Shown here piece after piece: positions 35,865-44,181 of a stretch of DNA of 64,000 nt. Both the position numbers and the translations under genes were made by a program. Numbering within the stretch: position 1 is the first letter of the stretch; each line of letters starts with the position of its first letter. Source of the DNA: Eubacterium sp. AF22-8LB (GTDB taxonomy: Bacteria; Bacillota_I; Bacilli_A; Erysipelotrichales; Erysipelotrichaceae); NCBI RefSeq assembly GCF_003458715.1, contig NZ_QRVI01000005.1, positions 47,386-111,385 on the forward strand, read 5' to 3'. The notes under the pieces are model-generated. The model searched no databases, was not told the DNA's origin, and saw only the letters and a list, made by a program, of their open reading frames with translations.

Positions 35865-35881
35865 ATGTGAGAATCTCACAT
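35865..35881. promoter_or_regulatory. 17-bp palindrome between deoC and small RNA copy A
   Basis: ATGTGAGAATCTCACAT is a perfect palindrome around one base. It lies about 45 bases upstream of the small RNA -10 and about 56 bases upstream of the deoC -10, so one regulator could control both divergent units. Its TGTGA...TCACA arms recall Crp/Fnr sites but with a 5-base rather than 6-base spacer. A Crp/Fnr gene lies at 39395. Copy B lacks this palindrome. Confidence 0.55.
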
Positions 35882-35926
35882 TATTCAATGCGATAAAACT
35901 TCTTCTGTTTATCTTTTAATACAGTA

Positions 35927-35932
35927 TATAAT
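35927..35932 (+). promoter_or_regulatory. -10 box of deoC
   Basis: TATAAT about 33 bases before the deoC ATG, with a weak -35 (TTCTGT, 35904-35909, 17-base spacing). Confidence 0.5.
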
Positions 35933-35965
35933 ATATCTAGATATCGGCAAAAACAGGAGGGTAAT

Positions 35966-36622
35966 ATGGAATTTAACAAATATTTCGATCACACATTTTT
36001 AAAGGCATTTGCCACAAAACAAGATATTGACACGCTTTGTCAACAGGCAAAAGAATTAAACACCGCAAGCGTTTGCGTTAACGAAGAATGGGTAGCGTAT
36101 TGTAAGAACGTACTTAAAGATACAGAGGTAAAAGTATGCAGCGTTGTTGGTTTTCCATTAGGACAATGTGGTTTAAACACAAAAATCTACGAAGCAAAAG
36201 AAGCTTTAAAGGATGGTGCTGATGAAATTGACTACGTTTTAAATGTTGGTGATGTGAAAATGGGTAACTTCGACAAAATCAAAGAAGAAATGGAAATACT
36301 GACAAAAATCTGTCACGACCAGCATAAGGGAATCAAAGTTATTTTTGAAAACTGTTATTTGACAAAAGAAGAAATCAAAAAATGCGCCAAGATAGCCAAA
36401 GAAGTAAAACCAGATTTTATCAAGACAAGCACTGGATTTGGAACTAGCGGAGCTACAGTAGAAGATGTTAAATTAATGAAGGATACAGTAGGTAAAAATG
36501 TTGAAGTCAAAGCAGCTGGTGGTATTCATTCATATGCTGAAGTAAAAGAAATGATTAAGGCTGGCGCTACTCGTATTGGTGCTAGTGCAACAGTACAAAT
36601 CATTGAAGAATTTAATCGATAA
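35966..36622 (+). CDS. deoC: Deoxyribose-phosphate aldolase
   Basis: DeoC splits 2-deoxyribose-5-phosphate into glyceraldehyde-3-phosphate and acetaldehyde during deoxynucleoside catabolism. The Schiff-base lysine is in FIKTSTGF near residue 153, and the second lysine in VKAAGGIHSYAE near 178. VVGFPLGQ and DEIDYVLNVG are also intact. 218 residues is normal. A strong CAGGAGGG binding site precedes the ATG. It has its own terminator and no other deo genes beside it. Confidence 0.98.
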   Translation: MEFNKYFDHTFLKAFATKQDIDTLCQQAKELNTASVCVNEEWVAYCKNVLKDTEVKVCSVVGFPLGQCGLNTKIYEAKEALKDGADEIDYVLNVGDVKMGNFDKIKEEMEILTKICHDQHKGIKVIFENCYLTKEEIKKCAKIAKEVKPDFIKTSTGFGTSGATVEDVKLMKDTVGKNVEVKAAGGIHSYAEVKEMIKAGATRIGASATVQIIEEFNR

Positions 36623-36640
36623 TATTTATCTTTCAAAGGG

Positions 36641-36671
36641 AATTTAAGTTATTCTTAAATTTCTTTTTTTG
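36641..36671 (+). terminator. Intrinsic terminator of deoC
   Basis: An AATTTAAG / CTTAAATT stem with a 5-base loop followed by a T7 run. Confidence 0.85.
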
Positions 36672-36697
36672 TTTTATATATAAAAAATTGATACAAT
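36669..36697 (+). promoter_or_regulatory. Promoter of the MATE pair
   Basis: TTGTTT (36669-36674) and TACAAT (36692-36697) are 17 bases apart. The predicted start near 36704 is only about three bases from the ATG at 36707, and no ribosome binding site is visible, so the message may be leaderless. Confidence 0.5.
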
Positions 36698-36706
36698 ACT
36701 TCTTGT

Positions 36707-38041
36707 ATGAAAAAAAATCAAAGTATTGACCTTTTACATGGCCCTATATTTCAATCGTTAAGTTTATTAGCTATTCCTATTATGGCAACCTACTTTATTC
36801 AAATGGCTTATAATCTAGTCGATATGTTGTGGATTGGATATTTAGGTTCTGGAGCCGTTGCTAGTATTGGTGTATCTGGTAATTTTATGTATTTGGCAAA
36901 TGGACTTGTCAATATGCCTAAAATCGGTTCTCAAGCCTTAGTTGGACAAAGTCTAGGTGCTAATAACAAAGAGGAAACAAAAAATTATATTCAATCTGCC
37001 TTTCAAAGTGCTATTTTATTTGCGATTGTATACGGAATTATTATTATTCTTTTTCAAAAGAATTTAATACAACTCTTCAACCTAAATGACTCCTCAATCA
37101 TTCAGGATGCACAAAATTATTTATGGATTACATGCGGATTTATTATCTTCTCATTCGTAAATCAAATTTTCACAGGAATCCTAACAGCGGCTGGACATTC
37201 TAAAAGTACTTTTATCGCGACGACAACAGGTCTAGTATTAAATTTAATCTTAGATCCTATATTAATTTTTGTCTTCGATCTTAAGGTGGTCGGTGCTGCC
37301 CTTGCGACAATTATTGCTCAAATGGTTGTTACGATTGTATTTATATGCGATGCCAAAAATTTTGATTTATTTAAAAATCTAAACTTGTTATCGAAACCCG
37401 ATAAAACTCATATATCTAGAATATTAAAAATAGGCTTTCCTTCTTCTGTTCAGAGTATGTTATTTACATGCATATCCATGTATATTGCACGCTTAATTTC
37501 TGCTTTTGGTGCTATTAGTGTCGCCGTTCAAAAAGTTGGTTCGCAAATTGAATCTATATCGTGGATGGCTGCCGATGGATTTAGTGCTTCCATCAATGCC
37601 TTTACATCACAAAACTATGGTGCTAAAAATTACGAGCGTGTCCATAAAGGATACAACACAGGAATGCTTGTGGTAGGGCTTTGGGGATTATTTACTACAT
37701 GCATCTTGGTCTTTCTTCCTGGACCTATTGTTTCATGCTTCATCCATGAAACAAATATCTTGCCATATGGAATTGACTATTTAAAAATACTTGGATATTC
37801 TCAACTCTTTATGTGCATAGAAATTGCTACACAAGGAGCTTTTAACGGATTAGGTAAAACTCTACCTCCAAGTATTGTTTCCATTGTATTCACGTCTGCA
37901 CGAATTCCTATGGCCATTTTATTTTCACTTTATCTAGGTGTAAATGGTGTATGGTGGGCTATCTCTGTTTCTAGTATTATCAAGGGGACTGTTTTAGTTT
38001 CTTGGTTTATTTTATATTCTAAAAGGAGGCTGGTCGTATGA
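36707..38041 (+). CDS. MATE family efflux transporter (first of pair)
   Basis: This 12-helix multidrug/toxic-compound extruder is 444 residues long. The MATE start pattern is present (FQSLSLLAIPIMATYFIQMA, YNLVDMLWIGYLGSGAVASI), and the second half repeats it (GFPSSVQSMLFTCISMYIAR). It would export cationic or other small molecules using an ion gradient. It overlaps the next MATE gene as ATGA, so the two may act together. Confidence 0.95.
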   Translation: MKKNQSIDLLHGPIFQSLSLLAIPIMATYFIQMAYNLVDMLWIGYLGSGAVASIGVSGNFMYLANGLVNMPKIGSQALVGQSLGANNKEETKNYIQSAFQSAILFAIVYGIIIILFQKNLIQLFNLNDSSIIQDAQNYLWITCGFIIFSFVNQIFTGILTAAGHSKSTFIATTTGLVLNLILDPILIFVFDLKVVGAALATIIAQMVVTIVFICDAKNFDLFKNLNLLSKPDKTHISRILKIGFPSSVQSMLFTCISMYIARLISAFGAISVAVQKVGSQIESISWMAADGFSASINAFTSQNYGAKNYERVHKGYNTGMLVVGLWGLFTTCILVFLPGPIVSCFIHETNILPYGIDYLKILGYSQLFMCIEIATQGAFNGLGKTLPPSIVSIVFTSARIPMAILFSLYLGVNGVWWAISVSSIIKGTVLVSWFILYSKRRLVV

Positions 38042-39378
38042 AAAATCATTCACTAATACAAGGAAGTATCGCAAAAGGACTCTTATTCTTTGTGATTCCA
38101 CTTTTCTTTTCAAATCTATTTCAACAACTATACAATACCATCGATACACTGTTAGTTGGTCATTATTTAGGTGATAATGCATTAGCTGCTATGGGTGCTA
38201 CAGCTGCTGTTTTCGAACTGATTGTTCAATTTTCTAATGGATGCGGAACCGGATTTAGTATTGTTGCCGCCCGTTATTACGGATCTAAAGATGAAACTGA
38301 ATTAAAGAAAAGTGTGGCTACCTCTTTAGTACTAGGACTCATTATTTCATTGGCCATCACAATCGTTTCTTATTTGTCTTTACCAACTCTTTTGCGTGTT
38401 TTACACACACCTAAAAGCATTTATACTGATTCATTAAATTACATTCGTTGTATATCTGCTTTCTTAATTATTACCATGTTCTATAATCTAGGAGCTGGTA
38501 TGTTACGTGCTATTGGTGACAGTCTTAGACCTTTAATTGTACTTTTCTGCTCTTCTATCATCAATATTGCACTTGATATATTTTGTATCACAATACTCGA
38601 TATGGGCGTTTTGGGGGCTGCCGTAGCTACTGTTGTTGCACAAGGTATATCAACCATCATCTGTTTTCTTTTGATTCTAAAAAAAGCTAAAATATTAATC
38701 CCTCATAAAGAACACTTTCATATTAAATCCTATATGGTCAACGATTTACTAGGACAAGGTTTCTCAATGGGATTTATGTTTTCTATTGTATCCATTGGAA
38801 CCATTATTCTTCAGTCTGGAATCAATGGTCTAGGAACGCAAATTATAGCTGCTCATACTGCTGCTAGAAAACTAATTTCATTATTTTGCCTGCCTCTTTC
38901 TACTTTGGCAGCGTCTATGGCAACCTTTGTTTCTCAAAATAAAGGCGCTCAAAATTATGATCGTATTCTAAAAGGGGTTCGACTCGCAAATACATGTGGT
39001 GTTATCTACCCTATATTTCTAAGCATATTTATTTTTCTTACAGCTAGATATTTAGTACATTTCTTATCCGGATCTACCAATCCAGTTGTATTAAATAATG
39101 GAGCCATGTATTTAAAAATCAACATTCCATTCTGTATGGTTCTTAGCATTCTTTTAAATTTAAGAAACGCTATTCAAGGCTTTGGCTATAAAATAACACC
39201 ACTGATATCAAGTATCATTGAGCTTGTTGGAAAAATAGTCTTTACCGTTTTACTTGTTCCAAAATTAAAATATATAGGTGTGTGTTTTTGTGAACCTGTT
39301 ATATGGTGCTTAATGACATGTCAATTAGTATATTCTTATCGAAAAATCACAAGTATATATAAAACGCAGCAACTTTAA
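38038..39378 (+). CDS. MATE family efflux transporter (second of pair)
   Basis: This 446-residue protein has the MATE signatures FFSNLFQQLYNTIDTLLVGH near residue 24 and ARYYGSKDETELKKS near 81, and the second-half repeat GFSMGFMFSIVSIGTIILQS near 240. AAGGAGG precedes the ATG, which overlaps the stop of the first MATE gene by 4 bases. The two proteins are clearly diverged, so this is an old duplication rather than a recent one. Confidence 0.95.
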   Translation: MKNHSLIQGSIAKGLLFFVIPLFFSNLFQQLYNTIDTLLVGHYLGDNALAAMGATAAVFELIVQFSNGCGTGFSIVAARYYGSKDETELKKSVATSLVLGLIISLAITIVSYLSLPTLLRVLHTPKSIYTDSLNYIRCISAFLIITMFYNLGAGMLRAIGDSLRPLIVLFCSSIINIALDIFCITILDMGVLGAAVATVVAQGISTIICFLLILKKAKILIPHKEHFHIKSYMVNDLLGQGFSMGFMFSIVSIGTIILQSGINGLGTQIIAAHTAARKLISLFCLPLSTLAASMATFVSQNKGAQNYDRILKGVRLANTCGVIYPIFLSIFIFLTARYLVHFLSGSTNPVVLNNGAMYLKINIPFCMVLSILLNLRNAIQGFGYKITPLISSIIELVGKIVFTVLLVPKLKYIGVCFCEPVIWCLMTCQLVYSYRKITSIYKTQQL

Positions 39379-39397
39379 TAAGTGCTGCGCATTTTTA
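39365..39397 (+). terminator. Intrinsic terminator of the MATE pair
   Basis: A CGCAGCA / TGCTGCG stem spanning the stop codon, followed by CATTTTT. Confidence 0.8.
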
Positions 39398-40051
39398 TGC
39401 CTGTATATATTGTTTTAAATAATCCACATCCAAAATTAATATTTTTTGATAAACCATTGTGATTACATTTGCTTCACGTAATCCACGTAAAATACGATTC
39501 ACACTATTTCTTGTCGAAATACCACAGAAACCTGCAATATCATCGTTCGTGATTTGAAAATCGATTAAGATACCATGTTTCACTTCACGCCCAAACAAAG
39601 GAATCAATTGATAAATAAAAGCACATACCGCTCCATTTTTACCATTCATAGTCATTAACTGCTGTCTATAAATAGCTTCTGATAGTTTGTTTCGATAATA
39701 TGCATTTACACATTCTTGTAATTCTTTATCATTATTCACAAATTCCCAAAATAAAACTCTTGGAACACGATAAAAAGTTGCTGTATCACTTTCAACACGA
39801 ACATTAAATGGTGCTGAAGTATATTGACTAACTTCATCTTTTAAAAGTGAAATGATATCAGGAGCTTTGATATAGGATATATTAAACTCTCGACCATCTC
39901 TTAAAATTATACTTGTTTTAATAATGCCTTCCTTTAATATATACGTATCTTGTTGCTCTAACCCATAATACGTTAAATAAGTGTGTCTTTTTTTTGTGAT
40001 TGTAGGCATATCTTGATTTTCAAGAAATTTTAATAAGTAATTATCGCCCAT
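39395..40051 (-). CDS. Crp/Fnr-family transcriptional regulator
   Basis: The protein has an N-terminal cyclic-nucleotide-type beta barrel (TYILKEGIIKTSIILRDG, residues 36-53) and a long dimer helix. A C-terminal winged helix follows (ITNDDIAGFCGISTRNSVNR near residue 170). There is no cysteine cluster for iron-sulfur oxygen sensing like that of Fnr, so the signal is unknown. It is convergent with the MATE pair. The TGTGA/TCACA palindrome at 35865 is a possible target. Confidence 0.88.
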   Translation of the reverse strand: MGDNYLLKFLENQDMPTITKKRHTYLTYYGLEQQDTYILKEGIIKTSIILRDGREFNISYIKAPDIISLLKDEVSQYTSAPFNVRVESDTATFYRVPRVLFWEFVNNDKELQECVNAYYRNKLSEAIYRQQLMTMNGKNGAVCAFIYQLIPLFGREVKHGILIDFQITNDDIAGFCGISTRNSVNRILRGLREANVITMVYQKILILDVDYLKQYIQA

Positions 40052-40194
40052 AACTTAACCTTCCTTTATCAGTTAAACAAGTATAACACAATCTATAAAA
40101 TAATTAGGTAACATATGTTATTGTCATCATCGGTTAGAAAAAGAAAAAGGGCAACAGTCCTAAAACTAACCACTGCATACCCATTTTTCTATTA

Positions 40195-40371
40195 TTATTC
40201 TTTCCCGTGTTTTGAACAAATTGCTACACCAACACCAATTGTTGCCATACAAATCACAGAGAACCATCCAGTATGTGTAAAAATTTGATTACTTGAATTG
40301 ATTCCTGCGGCATATAGAGGCATTGGAACAAATAACAATGATGCCCCTGCTAAATAACCTAACTTTTTCAT
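40195..40371 (-). CDS. Small membrane or secreted protein (58 residues)
   Basis: A KKLGYLAGASLLFVPMPLYAAG start looks like a signal peptide or first membrane helix, and a second hydrophobic segment (SVICMATIGVGVAIC) ends in a basic tail (SKHGKE). ATG 40371 follows GGAGG at 8 bases; the frame extends 2 codons to a TTG. No family is recognised. The pattern resembles a short cell-surface anchor without a mature domain. Confidence 0.6.
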   Translation of the reverse strand: MKKLGYLAGASLLFVPMPLYAAGINSSNQIFTHTGWFSVICMATIGVGVAICSKHGKE

Positions 40372-40436
40372 ATCCAATTCCTCCTTCTATCGTTGGGTTA
40401 AAGCTTTTCTACAACAATTTTATAACGCATCTTCAT

Positions 40437-40466
40437 ATAAAAAGAAACCAAGCTGGAAAACTTGGT
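40437..40466 (-). terminator. Intrinsic terminator of the DUF3284 gene
   Basis: ACCAAG / CTTGGT stem with an 8-base loop followed on the minus strand by TTCTTTTT. Confidence 0.75.
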
Positions 40467-40919
40467 CTATTTTTTGGAAGAATTAGTTTTTTTCTTTCGC
40501 TCATTCAAAATGAATTTTTCGACTTCTTTTAACATCTTTTTTGCTTTTTTAGCCGATTGCTTCTCAGCCATTTTTTGTCTCCAGGCAGGAACTTCTCGAG
40601 AAGATACATTTTCATATTCTTCTTCATAAGTCACTTTTATTTTTGATTCATTTAGAGATTCAATTTTATACGTAATTTGCGTATGATCAATAGCCGTTGT
40701 AAATGTCGCTACATATAATTGATTTGGAACCAATCTTTTTATATGAACCGTTATCTCTGATCCAACACCTTTTCTTTGCGTCGATTTCTTCTTATACTTT
40801 AATCCTTCCTTAAGTTCTAAAACTTTCTTATTTGAATTTTTAAGGTCTTCATTTAATGAATTTACCATCATATCATAAAACTCTTTATCACTTACATTTA
40901 ATTCAATACTTACTTTCAT
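40467..40919 (-). CDS. DUF3284 family protein
   Basis: The 150-residue soluble protein starts MKVSIELNVSDKEFYDMMVNS and has a central beta-rich region (YVATFTTAIDHTQITYKIES), matching the DUF3284 pattern, with a lysine-rich C-terminus. START-like folding is likely from the alternating strands, but no function is known. It is divergent from the TatD gene and has its own terminator. Confidence 0.8.
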   Translation of the reverse strand: MKVSIELNVSDKEFYDMMVNSLNEDLKNSNKKVLELKEGLKYKKKSTQRKGVGSEITVHIKRLVPNQLYVATFTTAIDHTQITYKIESLNESKIKVTYEEEYENVSSREVPAWRQKMAEKQSAKKAKKMLKEVEKFILNERKKKTNSSKK

Positions 40920-40971
40920 GTTGCACCTCTTTTAACACAATTATATACTAATTTAAGAAAGAAGGTTATTT

Positions 40972-41724
40972 ATGTTTACAGATAGTCATTGTCACATTAC
41001 TTGTGACCGTTTATATATGCGAATTGATGAAATTATTGAAAATATTAAAAATAAAAATATTACTTCATGCATGATCATGTGTACAAGTCCTGAGGAGTTA
41101 GATCGTGCAAAGAAATTAAAGAAAAATTATCCATTCTTTAAAATTGCATTTGGTTGGTTTCCTTCCGATGCAAAAGAAATTGGGAATAAAGAAATCCAAT
41201 ATTTAATTGATCAAACCTCATATTTAGATTGTTTAGGAGAAATTGGTCTAGATTATTATTGGGATACTAGTTTTAATGATCTTCAAAAAGAATTGTTTAT
41301 TAAACAAATTCAAATTGCGAATGAACACAATCTTCCGATTTCCATTCATATGCGTGAATCTACAAAAGACTGTATGGATATCCTGAAACTATACGCAAAG
41401 ACAAAAATCATATTTCATTGTTTTAGTGGAAGTAAAGAAACAATGATGGAATGTTTAAAGATGAATTCCATGATTTCTTTTGCCGGACCCATCACTTTTA
41501 AAAATGCTAGACACGCACCTGAATGTATCGAAGCATGTCCAATTGAACGAATCATCACAGAAACAGACTCTCCTTATTTAACGCCTGTTCCATATCGTGG
41601 AAAAGAAAATGAACCTATGTATGTAGAATATGTTGCAAAGAAGATTTGTGAAATTAAACAATTGGATGAAACAAGTGCATGCAGACAAATTGAAGATAAT
41701 TTTAATTCAATATTCTCAAAGTAA
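40972..41724 (+). CDS. TatD family hydrolase
   Basis: This is a metal-dependent amidohydrolase-fold DNase. Metal ligands are seen in FTDSHCHI (residues 2-9), GEIGLDYYW near 89, PISIHMRES near 124, IFHCFSGS near 147 and ETDSPYL near 200. At 250 residues it is a normal TatD/YcfH-type protein, probably involved in DNA or D-Tyr-tRNA-type hydrolysis. AAGAAAGAAGG precedes the ATG. Confidence 0.94.
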   Translation: MFTDSHCHITCDRLYMRIDEIIENIKNKNITSCMIMCTSPEELDRAKKLKKNYPFFKIAFGWFPSDAKEIGNKEIQYLIDQTSYLDCLGEIGLDYYWDTSFNDLQKELFIKQIQIANEHNLPISIHMRESTKDCMDILKLYAKTKIIFHCFSGSKETMMECLKMNSMISFAGPITFKNARHAPECIEACPIERIITETDSPYLTPVPYRGKENEPMYVEYVAKKICEIKQLDETSACRQIEDNFNSIFSK

Positions 41725-41725
41725 A

Positions 41726-41753
41726 AGACCTGTCATCTGACAGGTCTATTTTT
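41726..41753. terminator. Bidirectional terminator between tatD-like and Spx-like genes
   Basis: A perfect 10-bp stem (AGACCTGTCA / TGACAGGTCT) with a 2-base loop. T-rich tails are present on both strands and it lies between convergent stop codons. Confidence 0.9.
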
Positions 41754-42108
41754 GTAATGTTTCATATTCAGAAACCTTATTTCCTATTATAATTTTATCC
41801 CCTTGAATCACAATGGGTCTTTTAACTAACATACCATTTGATGCAAGCAAATCTATCAATTGTTCCTGTGTATATGTTTCACGTTTTTCCTTAACATTCA
41901 ATTCACGATACAACATACCACTCGTATTGAACAGTTTCTTCAATTCCACACCTTTATCAATCCAACTTTGAATTTCTGCCTTTGTTGGATTTTCTTCTTT
42001 AATATTTCGATATGTAGCTTCAATCCCTAAATCCTGTAAAGCTTTATATGCCTTTTTACAAGTGGAACAAGGCGGATAACCAATAAACAATGTTTCCATT
42101 TTAGTCAT
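41746..42108 (-). CDS. ArsC/Spx-family protein (YffB/MgsR-like)
   Basis: The thioredoxin-fold protein of about 120 residues has a CSTC redox motif (YPPCSTCKKAYKAL), the RNIKEENPT segment, and GMLVKRPIVI near the end. Arsenate reductase, Spx and MgsR share this fold. The absence of other ars genes and the preserved Cys-x-x-Cys favour an Spx/MgsR-like stress regulator or reductase. The start (ATG 42108) overlaps the prs stop by 8 bases without a clear binding site, suggesting translational coupling; ATG 42099 is possible. Confidence 0.82.
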   Translation of the reverse strand: MTKMETLFIGYPPCSTCKKAYKALQDLGIEATYRNIKEENPTKAEIQSWIDKGVELKKLFNTSGMLYRELNVKEKRETYTQEQLIDLLASNGMLVKRPIVIQGDKIIIGNKVSEYETLQK

Positions 42109-43057
42109 CAAAAGCGTGAGCTAAAACTTCAGACAATGAAGAATTTTCTTCAACCGCATGAATTAATCCAGCTAATAATGGTGCCATTGAAAGAACAGTC
42201 ATTTCTGGATACTCTTTTTGGTGCTCTGTTTGATCAATTGTATTTGTACAAACGAATCCAGCTAATTCAGCGGCTTTTAAACGCTCAATAGCAGGACCTG
42301 AAAGGATACCATGTGAACATGAAGCATATACAGCTTTTGCACCTTTGTCTTTTAACATTTTGATACCAGCAGTCAATGTTCCAGCAGTATCTACCATATC
42401 ATCGATGATAACTGCAGTTTTACCATCTACATCACCAATTAAATTCATAGCTTCAGCTACATTTGGTCTAGGACGACGTTTATCAATGATTGCGATTGGT
42501 GCACCTAATGCATTTGCTAAATTACGAGCACGTACAGCTCCACCATGGTCAGGAGAAACAACTACGATTTCACCTAATCCTTTTTGGTGTTTAAAATAAT
42601 CTGCAATTAATCCATTTGCAGTAATATCATCTGCTGGAATATCAAAGAATCCTTGAATCTGTGTAGCATGTAAGTCAACTGTTACAACACGATCAGCTCC
42701 AGCTCTTTCTAATAAACTAGCTACTAATTTAGAAGTAATTGGTTGACGAGGTTTTGCTTTACGATCCTGACGTGCATATCCAAAATATGGAATGATTGCA
42801 GTAATACTAGCAGCACTAGCACGTTTACATGCATCAATACCAATTAGAATTTCCATTAAATTTGCGTTTACAGGTTTACTTGTACTTTGTACAAAATATA
42901 CGTGTTTTCCACGAACAGATTCACCTAATTCAACTAAAATTTCTCCATCCGCAAAATGTTTAACTTCACATTTCCCTAATTCTAATCCTAATTCCTTACA
43001 AATATCTTCTGCTAAACCAACGCTTGATGATAAAGCAAATACAATAGTGTTTTTCAT
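42101..43057 (-). CDS. prs: Ribose-phosphate pyrophosphokinase
   Basis: Prs makes PRPP from ribose-5-phosphate and ATP for nucleotide, histidine and tryptophan synthesis and for salvage by Hpt. The PRPP-binding motif VIIDDMVDTAGTL is near residue 213, the flexible loop YARQDRKAKPRQPIT near 96, and VVSPDHGG near 166. 318 residues is standard. It follows glmU by 30 bases, the same order as gcaD-prs in Bacillus. Confidence 0.98.
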   Translation of the reverse strand: MKNTIVFALSSSVGLAEDICKELGLELGKCEVKHFADGEILVELGESVRGKHVYFVQSTSKPVNANLMEILIGIDACKRASAASITAIIPYFGYARQDRKAKPRQPITSKLVASLLERAGADRVVTVDLHATQIQGFFDIPADDITANGLIADYFKHQKGLGEIVVVSPDHGGAVRARNLANALGAPIAIIDKRRPRPNVAEAMNLIGDVDGKTAVIIDDMVDTAGTLTAGIKMLKDKGAKAVYASCSHGILSGPAIERLKAAELAGFVCTNTIDQTEHQKEYPEMTVLSMAPLLAGLIHAVEENSSLSEVLAHAFDD

Positions 43058-43087
43058 GATTTATCCTTTCTCCATACCCTATCAGGT

Positions 43088-44089
43088 TTATTTTTTGATT
43101 TGATTATTGCTTACATAAGACATAGGTCCGACATAAGAACCTTCTTTTATGCAAGAATTAACGACTTTACTTGAATCTACAACCGCATGAGCTTCAACTT
43201 TTGAATCACTCAAATAGGTACCTGGTAAAATTTCAACGAAATCACCAATTTCAGTATTTCCCAAGATTTCAACATTTGGATGAATAATTACATCGTGACC
43301 AATCTTGACATCTTTTCCAACAACTGTACGCATAGGATCTACAATCTGTACTCCTTCTTTCAACCAGTTATTGTTGATTCGATTTCGCATCCATTCATAC
43401 GCTTTATGTAATTCTACACAATCATTGATTCCCATAACTTCATCACGATCCTCAACAACTAATCCCTTAACAACTTTTCCTTGATTTGCCAAAATTTTAA
43501 CTAGATCTGTTAAATAATATTCATTTTGGGCATTGTTTGTTGTTAATTTATCAAGATTATCAAATAAATCTCTGTTTTTAAAACAATACATACCTGCATT
43601 GATTTCACAGATTTGTTTTTGTTCTTCTGTACAATCTTTTGCTTCTACAATCGCTTGAACATGACCATTTTCATCACGAACGATACGACCATAGTGAGCT
43701 CCATCATCCAATACAGAAGTCAATAATGTTAATGATGCATCTTGATTTGTTTGGAATAATTTTTCCAACGTCTCAGGCTGAATATATGGTCCATCTCCAT
43801 TGATAATTAAAGTGTCCCCATCTTCATCCTTTAATTGTGTAGCTTGCATAACCGCATGACCTGTTCCTAATTGTGGTTCCTGCAAAGCAAATTCAACATC
43901 TGGAAAAGCTTCCTTAATGCTTTCTGCCTGATATCCAACAATCACTACAATTCGTTGTACAGACACCGCTCTTAAAGCATCAATGATATAAGCCAACATA
44001 GAACGATCAATAATCGTATGCATGACCTTGCTACGATCTGATTTCATTCGAGTTCCTTTTCCTGCCGCCAGAACAATCGCATTACGCAT
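43088..44089 (-). CDS. glmU: GlmU-like UDP-GlcNAc pyrophosphorylase lacking most of the acetyltransferase domain
   Basis: The N-terminal uridyltransferase is intact: LAAGKGTRMKS at residue 7, QLGTGHAVMQA near 72, NGDGPYI near 98 and EINAGMYCF near 161. The left-handed helix begins (GVQIVDPMRTVVG near 243) but the protein ends at 333. Bifunctional GlmU is about 455 residues, and its acetyltransferase active-site residues fall after this point. No reading frame continues the helix; prs begins 30 bases later. UDP-GlcNAc synthesis would therefore need a separate GlcN-1-P acetyltransferase. Confidence 0.93.
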   Translation of the reverse strand: MRNAIVLAAGKGTRMKSDRSKVMHTIIDRSMLAYIIDALRAVSVQRIVVIVGYQAESIKEAFPDVEFALQEPQLGTGHAVMQATQLKDEDGDTLIINGDGPYIQPETLEKLFQTNQDASLTLLTSVLDDGAHYGRIVRDENGHVQAIVEAKDCTEEQKQICEINAGMYCFKNRDLFDNLDKLTTNNAQNEYYLTDLVKILANQGKVVKGLVVEDRDEVMGINDCVELHKAYEWMRNRINNNWLKEGVQIVDPMRTVVGKDVKIGHDVIIHPNVEILGNTEIGDFVEILPGTYLSDSKVEAHAVVDSSKVVNSCIKEGSYVGPMSYVSNNQIKK

Positions 44090-44151
44090 ATTTTCACCTG
44101 ACTTTCCGTATCTATTCTAACAAAAATCGTAAGATTTTAAAAGGTTACACA

Positions 44152-44181
44152 TAGAAAAAGACAATACAAATTGTATTGTCT
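44152..44181 (-). terminator. Intrinsic terminator of the coiled-coil protein gene
   Basis: An AGACAATAC / GTATTGTCT stem with a 5-base loop followed by TTTTC on the minus strand. Confidence 0.88.
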
